Assembly: GCA_036245805.1 (NCBI GenBank)
Contig: BTRK01000004.1
Span: forward strand, 34,395,541-34,459,540
Direction: 5' to 3'
Length of the DNA stretch: 64,000 bases
Origin: Pristionchus mayeri
Lineage: Eukaryota > Nematoda > Chromadorea > Rhabditida > Neodiplogasteridae
The first letter of the stretch is position 1, and each line of letters begins with the position of its first letter. Shown in pieces: positions 22,601-33,393 of the stretch. The translations under genes were made by a program, and so were the position numbers. The notes under the pieces are model-generated. The model had not been told where the DNA came from, searched no databases, and worked only from the letters and a program-made list of their open reading frames with translations.

Positions 22601-22976
22601 ATGTCCCTCTTCCCGTGGAATTCCTCGTAGTATCGACGCAGGAACATGGGCGTCTCTCGCGGCTTCTTACTGTAGAGACAGTCCGCCTCGACGTGGCACT
22701 CCTGAGCGGAAAATGATGACGTACCGTAAGCTTACGGTAGTATCACGATGGGCTTACTGTAGGTCTATAGGGAAAAGAGTTGATCAAACACCCACCAGAT
22801 TCGTGTTATTAGTGCCGCATCGCGAGAGCTCGGGCGGGTCGAACGATGGGTCTGAGAGCGATCGAGATCATAGTATACGGTAACATTGAGAGATACTGTA
22901 TTCTACAGTACCTAAGCAAACCACTATTCGTACCTGCGCTGGTTATGACCATTGTGAGTAGGAAGAGGAGGATCAT
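19685..22976 (-). CDS. Novel single-pass membrane protein
   Basis: At least 11 exons: 22976-22934, 22851-22796, 22701-22571, 22498-22398, 22333-22235, 22015-21929, 21833-21757, 21707-21624, 21483-21415, 20189-20118 and 19961-19861. All join in phase; the last exon within 19685-19795 is uncertain. The protein starts with a signal peptide (MILLFLLTMVITSAG). It continues with an acidic extracellular part containing a few Cys (LSRCGTNNTN, ECHVEADCLYS, ISKCATVIVV) and TEDYYESNYPEKEVKKF. A low-complexity Glu/Lys/Ser-rich stalk follows, then one TM helix (AIAIGVIGAILAFLAFATVG) and a basic cytoplasmic start (RRMWKQRVAAANRMK). I do not recognise the family. Two donors are GTCAGT. A palindrome fills the intron before the TM exon. 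Likely a cell-surface protein. Confidence 0.68.
20385..21310. mobile_element. Foldback element in intron of the membrane-protein gene
   Basis: Inverted arms of about 370 nt (about 20385-20755 and 20935-21310) share, in mirror image, blocks such as ATCGATGGCGCTGAAGAAGA, CAGCTCAATT and GACATCAAACTTTTGAGAAA. A spacer of about 180 nt contains CCCCTGGCAGTTTC-type GC-rich sequence. No coding capacity recognised. The outer boundaries are approximate. Confidence 0.8.
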
Positions 22977-22989
22977 GTCATTCGGAGAG

Positions 22990-23420
22990 CAGGGGAGAGA
23001 CCGCGCGCGAGGAGTGAGAGGGGAGGGAATGAGAGGAGGAGAGGAGAGGGAGGAGAGATTATTCGATTGGAGACGAACAATGGGGATTAGGGGATAAAGG
23101 AGTCGAGTGATATTCATATATTATGTCTGAAACACACGGTGTCAAGAGTGTTGAAGCTCATCGTTGCAGGTCGATTTTCTGATATAATTTTTTGTATTAC
23201 TTTGACAACATTTAAACTCGATTTTTGGAAAACCTGTTGAAAATGAATAGGTACACATGATTTACAAAGTAAGCCAATTCATTTGATTGAACAATCTCAG
23301 GGCAAATTCACATGGTTACACGGTTCTACTTTGGTACTTTGCTTCTTGCTGTTGCTTCTTCCATCACCCGATTGCACTGATTGCGATTGTTCCCCATCCG
23401 TTTCCGAGAAGCAGCATAAC
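22990..23420. other. Intergenic between the membrane-protein and Srd-like genes
   Basis: A purine-rich GAGAGGGGAGGGA tract lies at about 22990-23065. Nothing else was recognised. Confidence 0.45.
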
Positions 23421-23424
23421 TTTA

Positions 23425-26400
23425 TCATGAACCTGAACGTATTTGTTGTATGTAAATTGCTAACAATTTCCCGCTTAGCATATAATCTATTTCCCCAGTA
23501 CAAAAATAACACGATACAATATTCTTTATTATTACCATTATTATTATTTTTATTAAAAATGACAACCTTCTGTAGGGCTTAAACACGCTGAGAGTGACGA
23601 GCGGCGCAGCGAAAGCGAAAATACTGGCCGTCTGAATTATTTATTTCATTGGATTTCTTTTCTTATCATAGGTGAGACAGACGATTACAGAGTGAAACGT
23701 CTCGACCACATTTGTGCTTACCACGTGTGGTGCTCGTTGTAGATAAGGAGACTTGACGAGATCGATAAAGTCGATAAACCAGAAGGCTGATCCAAATACG
23801 GTGAAGAGTGGGAGGATGGCTTGAGCGGTGAGTGCGATGAGGATGGATCGATTGCGGGAGCGATCCGTCGCACTTTCCTGTGTTCACTATGCTCTTTCTG
23901 ACTCGATTACATAGTCTTTTCAATGGTCCATGCGGTAATCGCCTAACGATAACATTCCCTGTCAGCTACAACCAAATCCACCGCACGTTATCGAATATTC
24001 TCTTCACATTCCGTGATGGATAAACAATTGAATTAAATTGAATCGTTAAAAAAATAAGCTCACCAAGCTGTTGATCTTCTTGAGCATCTTTCTCCGTAGT
24101 GCCACAATGGCCCCAAGTGCGAAATTGAAGAAGCAGACAGCGTAAAGAATTATCCCTCTAGGAAGAATGTTCTCGGTGCTGAACATTCTCTCCGCGCCCA
24201 TGTTGAACGTGCAGTAGGTCATGTTAGAAAGCCCGGGGAGTCCATCTGCATCGAATGAACACGCGCTGTAGAATAGAACCTGAAATTCGAACGTAATTTG
24301 AAAATTGAGGGGCTAATTGTTGGGTTCCTTAGGGAGTCGCGCTTAGAGAGTCGTTTAAAAACGACCGGGATAAAGCCCTCCTTTTCTACGTAGACGAGGC
24401 CATTGCGCTTGGGAAAAGTTACAAAAGGGCAACTAGCAATTTAGCAATTGGGAGGGATAGAATTTCACGCATTAGGGACGGTAATGGGAACTTAGTCTTA
24501 ACTCAAACGGGCATAGAGGAGGCATTCCAATCTTTCTATTAGGTTGGTAAGAAAGTTCTGTCGCGTCTCTCGTATTTTACATTTTGGCTTATCCTGCCCT
24601 TCAAAGTTGATCAATCTTCATACGATCTTCAGTAGTCTAATAGTGCTTGGTTACTCTTTCGAGAAAACGTTATCACAGTATTCTCCAATTACTAATTCTG
24701 GCATAGTCGACTGCCAAATTCACCGAAATTTATGAAAAACCCTATTTTTTATTTGCTCATAGTTGAAAGAAGAAATGTGATATGGGCATAACTAACATGC
24801 TATTGTAGCGTGCAACACGTGGGCATGTTTTATGTTGCATAACAATTAGAAAGACCCATTATGCCAACTTGGGATCAGTGCTAATTTTAAAAATTTCACT
24901 GAATTGAATTTTGTTGTTAAGCATTTCTCATCCCTGAATATTTAGCGATTGACCCAGTAAGCTCAGTTGTAGTGAGTGATGAAGTACTCGGCATGATTAG
25001 TGTTTATCCTAAATGGGAAAGTGGTGCACCTAACTGTTCGTAAGCTACATTTTTTCAAATGAATAAACCGAAAATTGTTCTTTGAAATCAGCCTTTTTTG
25101 CAATCTGCAGCTTCCCACACTTATCGAATGCCGGATGTTATGTGATAATATGGATGTACAACTCTAGTGCTATCACCCTTCAAAGCAGTAGAAGCAATTG
25201 GTACCTCTTATTCAAACGGCTGAGTTCAAAAAATTACACCATAAAATCGTTATTTTCAGAATTTTTGAGATTTTATTTATTTACTCGCTTTATATGCGAA
25301 ATAGAATCGACTTAAACCTGTTGACGTATACTACTTACATCACTTCACCTTATTTTAAATTTAATTTCCAGACAATTTATTCAGTCAAGAAAAAATGGAA
25401 AAATAGTACGCGACAGAACTTTCTTACCAACCTAATACAATGCTCTCTATAGTGGGGATGGAGGGGTTGGTTACCGCCAGGAGATAGCAAGGGATCCTTT
25501 CGTTCCCATCGTAGAAGCCGAAGTCGACCAAATACTTCGGTATTTCAAATCAGGCAAAGCTCCGGGAAGGGATGGTATCACAGGTGAAATGCTCCGGGTG
25601 GGGGTAGGTCAGTTAGTTCCCACTCTCACCAATCTCTTTAACAACATCATTTTGGGTTCTATTCCTCTGGGATTTGGGGATTCTCGCATAATTCTTCTAC
25701 CAAAATCTGGGGATCCAACTCTTACTAAAAACTACAGACCTATTAGTCTGCTTCCTGTTTTGCAGAAAGCGCTAACTGGGCTGCTCAACAAGAGGTATGG
25801 ATCGGTACTGGATGGAAATAGAAGCTGGGAACAAATGGGATTCAGACGTGGTCATTCCACAGTTGACGCTATCCACACTCTAAATTCTGTCATTGCTCAC
25901 TGTGTCGACTATAGGCTGCCGATTTATCTGATTTTTGTAGATATTTCGAAGGCCTTTGACAGTGTATACACGGAAGCGGTGTTCAAGGCGATAAAGTTAG
26001 AAGGGATTCCCTCGGAAGTTGTTTCTTTCCTCGCCAGCCTCTCCCAGGAAAGTAGAAACGTGGTGGTGGTTAATGGCAAGGAGGTCAACATAAAGGTGGG
26101 AAGGGGTGTGCGACAAGGTGATTGCTTGTCACCCAGGCTATTCACTGCGGTTCTAGATATGGCATTCCGTCGGCTAAATTGGGAAAATAAGGGAGTAAGT
26201 ATCAATGGTCGGTTTCTGTCCCATATTCTTTTTGCTGATGATGCCGTACTCATTTCTCACGATGAACGACAGATTCAGACGATGGGAAGGGAATTAGAGC
26301 GTGTACTTGCTACAGTGGGATTGGGTCTCAATGGCGATAAAACTGTCGGAATGAGTTCCAAGCCTGATCCAAGGGATGTAAGAATAGGAGGAAAAGTAGT

Positions 26401-29400
26401 AAAATTGCAAGATAAGGTGGTCTACTTGGGAAGCGCAATCGCAGTCAGCGGAAACGATGACTGTGAAATCACCCGACGCATTCAAGCTGGTTTTGGTGCT
26501 TTCCACAAACACCGCACTTTTCTTATCAACAAGGGTATTCCAATGGCACATAAACGTCGGCTTTTCAACGGCTGCATACATCCCGCTGTGGTTTACGGTT
26601 GTGAATGTTGGGCTCTGACCAAAGCACAAATGAATCGATTATCGGTGGCTCAAAGAAAAATGGAACGTTGGATGGTTGGCTGTACTCTGCTCGATCATGT
26701 CTCTAATAAGCGGTTGCGAGATTCAACCAGAGTTCAGGACTTCGTTCGCACTGCTCAGAAAAGGAAATGGTTTTGGTTGCATAAGATCGCGAATGATGAT
26801 TGCCGGAAGTGGAGCCGATCTGTGATCGAATGGATTCCGCGGAGAAAGAGGAGACGCGGCCGCCCAATCACGAGATGGAGCGACTCTTTCCGCAAAGCAA
26901 CAGGCCCAAATTTTCTCAATCAAACACGAAGCTCTAACTGGAACACCATGCACATCAGAGCTCTCGTCTGATCTCCCGAGAATCTAATGACCTCTAGATA
27001 AATGTGTTAAAATCGTAAATCGTAAAAATTGTTGGATATGTCTCATGTACGCAACATAGCTAATGAGCGTATCTATCATAGAACACCTGAAACGCATCCG
27101 AAAATATAAAAAAAACAAAAAAATACCTGAAAATTGAAACCCTAGCAAAAAGTGTGAAAGTATCGACCGTGTATATAATGCTGGGAATCGTGGAGAGTAG
27201 AGTTAACTTGACGAGGTCTGCTCTTGTAGTAGTGGAGACCTTCTGCAGACTGAGCACCCACACCCTGTAGGAGAAGTAGAGGAGAAGAAGGACGGTGGAG
27301 TGGATCAGCATGGCATCGTTTGCCGCTGCAAGGATGAATATTTTGATGAATTTTGACTTTACGTGAAATTCCGAGTTTCATTCGCGTTTTACTGGCACTC
27401 TCATTATCACGTGTATCCCGAGTTAGTGAATGAAACATTACCCCCTCGGGAACAATTTCAAAAAAATTGTTCCTGATTTCACCCATATTATAGTGTTAGA
27501 ATATCCTAGACGCAAGTTTTCGAAAAATATGGGTCATAGGTCCCAAAGCCTAGCAGCCAAAGCAAAGCAAAGCCTTTAAGGAATTTCCCGGTTTTGAACC
27601 CGGCTATCCTGTATTTCAGCTCCCAGATGAGCTAGAGAGATGGCATTGGGCTCAAAATGATCGTAAAATTATTTCCAGAAACTTTTATGTTGAAAGTAGT
27701 TTTGAAAACTCGGAAAGAAAAAAATTATGCCCAAAATATCGTTTTTCTATGCAGAAAACAATTTTTTTCTCTACCTAGAGGTGGCCTTGTCATGGATTTT
27801 CTTTTCAAAAATAGTAAGTAGAAGTCAATAGGTACACATCAAAAATACTTTCGAAAAACTCAACCATGCCTTCAATGTGGATATTTCTGGACAAACATGA
27901 AAAATTTGAAAATTTTGAAAATTCAATTTTTTCCTAATCTCCACCAATTCTTTCTCTGAGACTTGAATTAATGTTAAAACTTCGTTTATAGCAATAAAAT
28001 CATTCATACATTGTTTTTGGACAATTACAAGTGAGAACGGCGAAAGTGGGGTTCCACTTACACCTCCACATGGAAATCATTGTCTTCCTCATCTTCTTCT
28101 GACTCCGCTGCTCTTATGTGTACTCTCAGCTTTGGCATCGCTGCTCTGAGAGTGTTTATGTAGTTCCTTACCTGGTTTCTCGCCATCCAGTCCCTGGGCT
28201 GAATGGATTTGCCCACCCTCATCAGTCAATGAAAACGATTATGGAACACCGGGAAAAGGCATTCCCTCGATTATAATATTTTCGCCGTTCTCACTTGTAA
28301 TTGTCCACAAACAATGTATTCATGATTTTATTGCTATAAACAAAGTTGTAACATTAATTCAAGTCTCAGAGAAAGAATTGGCGGAGATTAGGAAAAATTG
28401 AATTTTCAAATTTTTCAAATTTTTCATGTTTGTCCAGAAATATCCACATTGAAGGCATGGTTGAGTTTTTCGAAAGTATTTTTGATGTGTACCTATTGAC
28501 TTCTACTTACTATTTTTGAAAAGAAAATCCATGACAAGGCCACCTCTAGGTAGAGAAAAAAATTGTTTTCTGCATAGAAAAACGATATTTTGGGCATAAC
28601 TTTTTTCTTTCTGAGTTTTCAAAAACACTTTCAACATAAAAGTTTCTGGAAATAATTTTTCGATCGTCTTGAGCCCATTATCATCCCTCTAGCACATCTG
28701 GGAGCTTAAATACAGGATAGCCGGGTGCAAAACCGGAAAATTCCTTAAAGCCGGCTTTGGGACCTATGACCCATATTTTTCGAAAACTTGCGCCTAGGGT
28801 ATTCTAACACTATAATATGAGTGAAATCAGGAACAATTTTTTTGAAAATGTTTCCGCACACCTCCACTGACTCGTAATACACGTGTTATATTATATTTAA
28901 TTATAGCGTTCAGAAGCAGTATCTCACAGAAGAGAGCGTCTCACGCCTTGACACCAATGAGCGTTCACGGTCCAACGTAGGAGAACACGACAATCGGACC
29001 AATGTTGATGACCCTGAGAGTAGATTTTTTGATTACACAAAAAAACCTTCCAACTGGACACTTTTCAACAGTGTGCACACGAACGAAAAAATCCATGGAT
29101 ATCGTACCTTAAAGCGACAGTTGCACCCACAATAGCTGCAGTGGCATCGGTGATCGCTGTGTTCAACAGGAAGACGGAGTACGAACGGAGATGCTCAGGG
29201 GTTCTAAAAAATGTCCCCAATGAATACATCTTGGACCGTAACATTCATTTTTTCGAATTGGGAACGAGGAAATTTTAATGGTTATTTTTGTTTTGCACCA
29301 CACTTACCGAGTGATTATTGCTGCGATTAGAATGACATTGAGAATGAGCGCAGTGAGATCCAGTGCGTAGAGTATGGCGATGTGCACTAGCTCATCCGTT

Positions 29401-29408
29401 GATAGCAT
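23425..29408 (-). CDS. Srd-like 7TM chemoreceptor
   Basis: Exons: 29408-29308, 29203-29108, 29013 to about 28970, 27325-27127, 24279-24064, 23877-23722 and 23631 to about 23425. Exon 1 encodes TM1 (HIAILYALDLTALILNVILI). Exon 2 starts TPEHLRSYSVFLLNTAITDA, the conserved TM2 start of nematode Srd receptors. Exon 4 has HSTVLLLLYFSYRVWVL, typical of TM3. Exon 5 has a Cys-bearing loop and a TM ending LRRKMLKKI, exon 6 has ILIALTAQAILPLFTVFG, and exon 7 TM7 then FKPYRR. The family assignment rests on these motifs. The join between exons 3 and 4 and the C terminus are not certain. Two introns carry large transposon insertions but coding exons appear open. Expected at the plasma membrane of sensory neurons by family analogy. 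Confidence 0.68.
24310..27045 (+). mobile_element. 5'-truncated LINE retrotransposon (RTE-like), in an Srd intron
   Basis: An open frame from about 24333 to the stop at 26971, interrupted only by the mariner-like insertion at 24539-25435, encodes a reverse transcriptase. Motifs in order: SGKAPGRDGITGEM, LPKSGDPTLTKNYRPISLLP, GFRRGHSTVDAIH, FVDISKAFDSV, VRQGDCLSPRLF, and the catalytic FADD box in ILFADDAVLIS. A C-terminal basic region follows (RRKRRRGRPITRW). The endonuclease domain is missing, as expected of 5' truncation. The 3' end has short AAATCG repeats (AAATCGTAAATCGTAAAAA), the kind of short-repeat tail seen in RTE elements. It lies antisense in the intron between Srd exons 4 and 5. 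Confidence 0.85.
24539..25435. mobile_element. Mariner-like non-autonomous element nested in the LINE
   Basis: Terminal inverted repeats begin TTAGGTTGGTAAGAAAGTTC and end with the complement; both flanks carry TA, the target duplication of the Tc1/mariner class. The 897 bp interior shows no transposase motif. Joining the LINE sequence across one TA restores a continuous reverse-transcriptase frame (QSFYNALYSG across the join), so the insertion is younger than the LINE. Confidence 0.85.
27440..28855. mobile_element. Foldback element with tRNA-like arms, in an Srd intron
   Basis: Inverted arms of about 600 nt (about 27440-28047 and 28271-28855) flank a spacer of about 220 nt that includes TCATCTTCTTCTGACTCCGC. 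Each arm carries, read on the minus strand for the left arm, a Pol III A-box-like TAGCTCATCTGGGAGC (27619-27634) and a B-box-like GGGTTCAAAACC (27588-27604 region). The right-arm copy is degraded (GGGTGCAAAACC). The two boxes are closer than in a true tRNA and there is no anticodon arm, so it is tRNA-derived or tRNA-like, not a tRNA gene. Confidence 0.75.
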
Positions 29409-29864
29409 CGTACCTGCCAACATCGTGCGTGAGCTCGAAAATATCTGGCCTTGATCATTCGGTTTTCCAGGCTTGTTTGTCGAAAATAATAAGGAATATG
29501 GGAAAATTTCATGTGAAAGTATGAGCTTTGAAGTGAACAATAATTAATACTAAGCCATACGGAAATGGTAATGGACAAATTGGAATGGTCTTTGAGAATA
29601 AGAAAGGACAGGAAATCAAATTCAAAAGTGCGAAGCTTGATGCATACATCTCTGACTGCATTTTAACTCCAATAAGCCGTCCGTCTTTCTGATATGGTTG
29701 AAAAATGATTACAAATTAGCAAATTGCATTTCCTACGATTGATTGTAATGCGGAAGTAGCTCCGCCCTGCACTTCTCTCGCCTTTCCGCCGCTCTCCTTT
29801 GATATATTTTCGCGTTTATTTAGCGTGAGCGAGATGCGGAAAAGAAATATGGATAAACGGCCAA

Positions 29865-30330
29865 AACCATGTCCCTATTGAGTCTAGTGGCTAATGTGAG
29901 GATAGTGTGTATTGTAGAATTATATCTCCGCTTTACCCGTTGTGGTACCCGTTGAGGTAAGTATGTGTACCCGATTTTCATGCCGGGGGGGAAGGGGTGG
30001 CACATGCTTCGGGGAGGGAGGGGTGGCACACGCTTCGGGGAGGGTGGGGTGGCAATAAAACGATTAGGAAAAATACTGTAATGAACTGTATTCGGGAAAA
30101 CTTGTATCTCAAATGAGAATGATCAACGACTTCCCACATTCTCATTTTTACAAAACCATGTCCCTATTGGATCTAGTGGCTAATGTGAGGATAGTTTGTA
30201 TGGTAGAATTATATCTCCGCTTTACCCGTTGTGGTACCCGTTGAGGTAAGTATGTGTACCCGATTTTCATTCCGCGGGGGACGAAGGGGTGGCATATGCT
30301 TCGGGGAGGGTGGGGTGGCAATAACTACGA
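29865..30330. repeat. Duplicated 160 bp block
   Basis: The block 29866-30025 (CCAAAACCATGTCCCTATTG through GGTGGCA) is repeated at about 30150-30310 in the same orientation with few changes. Both copies end in the GC-rich CTTCGGGGAGGG motif. It lies upstream of the Srd-like gene. Confidence 0.8.
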
Positions 30331-30389
30331 TTAGGAAAATACTGTAATGAACAACTAGTGGTGAACATTAGTATTGTATTTGTAGATGT

Positions 30390-31030
30390 ATTCGGGAAAA
30401 CGTCCATGATGCAGAATAGGCTTATGCTCACTTCCTCTAAATATAGTTTCCGAGAATATCTTATTGAAAAACACTGAGTGAGAACGAATGGTCACCAATT
30501 GTTATCGATGTTGTGGGAGTGGGAAGTCGTTGATCATTCTCATTTGAGTGCTACACGCACTCTAATATAAAATCAATACGTCATGTGTTAACTTCATTTA
30601 GGTAACATCTGAGAACTTTTAATTACAAAGTACTTTGTGAGAACAAGAAAACAGCCATTTGTCATCATTTCGTTATGTAGGAGGAAGTCGTTATCCGGAT
30701 AAATGCGCTTGATATATATTTACTAATTGACCATCCCCTACAATGTACCTTCGATATGACATAGGCTAACTTCCTTCAAGCAGCTTCTGAGAAAAGTGTA
30801 TTGAAATCGCAGTGTGAGACGAGGAAATAACCATTTGTCATCAGTCGGAGTGGGAGGAGGAAGTCCAGACAAACTCTGATATATATCTAATATACCTTCG
30901 ATGCAGCATATGCTAATTACGTTTCTAACTTCCATTAAGATTACTTCTTAGAATATTTTCTTCAGAAGACACGTGATAACAGGGAAATCGCGATTTGTCA
31001 TCATTTCGCGCGGAAGGAGGAAGTACTTTC
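30390..31030. repeat. Diverged tandem array, period about 160 bp
   Basis: Four degenerate units can be aligned by eye. Shared landmarks in order: a block near GCTAACTTCC(T/A)T, then CTTCTGAGAA, then CATTTGTCATCA and GGAGGAAGTC. Units begin near 30405, 30570, 30735 and 30895. It is non-coding as far as I can tell. Confidence 0.6.
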
Positions 31031-31049
31031 AAAAGTGTTATTCTGCTAA

Positions 31050-31500
31050 CCGATCGTTGGTCGATGTTACACATGATTCCTTCAATACGCTCACTAATAC
31101 TGGACCATGCTTCAGAATTAGGTGTGGAAGGGCTATACCTAATCTGAGTCGCAACTGGTTCCTCGACCCTTGATATGGCGGCGCCCAGAACGCAAGCCGT
31201 CGCGTTGACCAGGTCGCAATCGGAATTTCCGCATCAGAGAACCTTTGCAACAGACATATTTATCTTTTGTAAAATTTGTTAATATGTGTACATATATGAC
31301 CAAATTGTACATATATCAAACAATTTGTGTAACTTCATTTAATCTTCGAATTTCTCATGCTTCCTTGTCGAATGTTTGATGCTCAGTTTGTATGAAGAAG
31401 ATGGTCTTTGACCGCCCACTCTTAATTCAGGAATCTCTGAAATGCGAAAATTCACTTCGTGCATTTATGAGCGTGGGAAATGTCTTATGTGCAAATTGTA
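31050..31500. other. Intergenic between tandem array and F-box copy B
   Basis: No gene or clear repeat. Near 31345-31385 the words CTTCCTTGTCGAATGTTTGATG recur downstream of other F-box copies (about 33260 and 36740), marking a duplicated 3' flank. Confidence 0.5.
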
Positions 31501-31511
31501 AACAGCTATTT

Positions 31512-32735
31512 TTACATTTTTTCCAAAAAAATATTGTATAAATGAAAATTTCTTAAGTGATGTACTCCTTTTAAACACAAACCTTTCGTAATTCGTATAG
31601 AATGTTTATTATTTTCGTAGAAAACTCGCGAGGCACTAATAGGTGTTTCGAGCCAAATTCTCTTCCCCAGCAGTGGTAGGCGCTGAAGTGAACCTATTTG
31701 AGATAGAATATTTGGAGCTTACCTCGCCTAGCATAACTGAGTCTTGTTGATTGAGATAAATCGGAGATGAAAACCGGTTGATTTTCAATTTATCGACTTT
31801 CCTCGAAAACACTTCAGCAATTTTTGCTGCCCAATTAATATTTTTGACACCGATGAACCTAGTTGGCATGCTGTTCATCGCGAGAGGATGGAAAGAAATT
31901 GAGATCGAGTAGAGAAGATATGATAACTCAGCAGTTCAACTAAAAATACTGAAAAACTAAGTGAACCGTTAATATTATTGCCTGTTTCCGAAATAGCAGC
32001 GGCGCGAACAATCAGTTCGAGATGAACAACTTTCTGTTCGGTGATAGTGTTCCGTAGATTTTTTCTAAACACACAATATAACCACTAGATGATCTACCAC
32101 GACTGACTTTGCATTATCGGTGAGGTACCCGTTACCAATGAGCTTCGGGCAGTGAATTTGTCCGAGAAGTGATGTGCGAGCAGTGCCAAGAGTGCTGTCG
32201 CCTAGCTCTATTTGTGTCTTCTCGATGCGTTTTCCCATGCAATCCCTCACGTAATCCAACACTCGAAAATCGTCGTATGCATTGTGGAAGCATAGTCGAT
32301 AGGTCTGTAGAATCAATTTTAAATGGTATTATCTCAGATACTTAATAAGGACCCAATAAGGGCTTAATGGAATCTGGTAGCGCTCGATTTGTCCGAGGTA
32401 GATCCTGTGAATATAACCGCATTTTTTTCGAACAAAATGGTTTACGAACATCACCTGTTTCTGATAATTCCAGCAACTTGACCAGTGGATAATCCGTGTG
32501 ATTGAGTGCATATTCGTCCACTCGAGATTTAAATATCTGAGACGTCTGAATCGAATGAGTCGAAATTACCAGAGAAAACATCGCATACTAATCGTAGGGA
32601 TTGAGTTGACTCCAGGACGTAATCGAGTATGCTCCATACGAGGTCTCGGGGAAGGAGCTCGAATGGTGACAAGCTCTCCGAGGTTTGACACTCTAACTGT
32701 TGCGAAATTTCGCGAATCGATAATGGCGGCTCCAT
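31512..32735 (-). pseudogene. F-box family copy B, probably inactivated
   Basis: Exon 1 (32735-32589) encodes MEPPLSIREISQQLECQ and the F-box FELLPRDLVWSILDYVLES. Exon 2 starts TSQIFKSRVDEYALN and ends ETGD at a GTTCGT donor. The next exon should read like copy D (PPRTIYVVMHVDKK..LFELRL..), but here the segment between the CCTCGGAC and AAATCGAGCG words is deleted (about 100 nt) and the frame changes. Later exons remain similar: YRLCFHNAYDDFRVLDYVRD, VFSRKVDKLKI and LLGKRIWLE. An unusual splice could rescue it, so pseudogene status is an inference. Confidence 0.6.
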
Positions 32736-32887
32736 TTGTTCTCTCTATGCAGAATCTTTTTAACACAGTGCTTACCATGCATCAACACCAAATTGGAAAA
32801 TATTTACAAGTGAAAATTGATGAGGAATGGATCAATAATGGCAAATTGCAATCTATGGCTAATCTAAAACGTACGCATGAGCAATGG

Positions 32888-32900
32888 CGAGAACTGATAA
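32888..32900 (-). promoter_or_regulatory. Shared F-box upstream motif (copy B)
   Basis: Coding-strand TTATCAGTTCTCG, about 155 nt upstream of the ATG. The same word is about 155 nt upstream of copy D, in altered form upstream of copy C (34853-34866), and near 36213-36225 without a gene. Confidence 0.55.
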
Positions 32901-32929
32901 GACTGGAGAGAGGGGCAGAAATAGAGTGA

Positions 32930-33390
32930 CTCAGAGTTTGAGAAATCAATTTGCAAAATTTTCGGCTTCACTAGTTTAGCGTTTTCAAGAAACCTGACAC
33001 ATTCAAGCAAATGTGAATTGTCGAAATAATGATAATGGAATTGTGGGGAGGTAGAATTTCAATGAATACATACAGATGATAGAGTAAGCGAAAATAACAT
33101 TGAACGGAACTTCACTGATGCGTTATTTTATAATATTAGTCCATATGAGTGAAGAGTTAATGTTGCGATTAAGAATGCATGTTTTACAATAAACATTAGT
33201 CATTTTAAGAAACATTTAAAGTACACTGATCAGAATGATGCTAATCATGAAATTCCTCGTTCGTCCTAGTCGAATGCTTGATGGTCATTCTATACAACGA
33301 AGAATGTTCTGGTCTGAGTCGTTGATCGGTATTTTGTGAGACTGGAATTTATTTATTATTTCACCTATATCACGTATTTTAAGTATAAAC
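32930..33390. other. Intergenic between F-box copies B and C
   Basis: AT-rich, no gene seen; contains part of the duplicated 3' flank with CGAATGCTTGATG near 33268. Confidence 0.45.
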
Positions 33391-33393
33391 ACA

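Noticed and set aside
26294..26629. 111-codon minus-strand ORF
   Set aside because: Antisense to the LINE reverse transcriptase, which has all the expected motifs in order on the plus strand.
27586..27640. A tRNA gene on the minus strand
   Set aside because: A- and B-box-like words are present but too close, with no anticodon stem or acceptor pairing; kept only as a tRNA-like part of a foldback element.
32498..32929. 143-codon plus-strand ORF
   Set aside because: Antisense to exon 1 and the upstream region of F-box copy B, whose F-box reading is clearly the real one.
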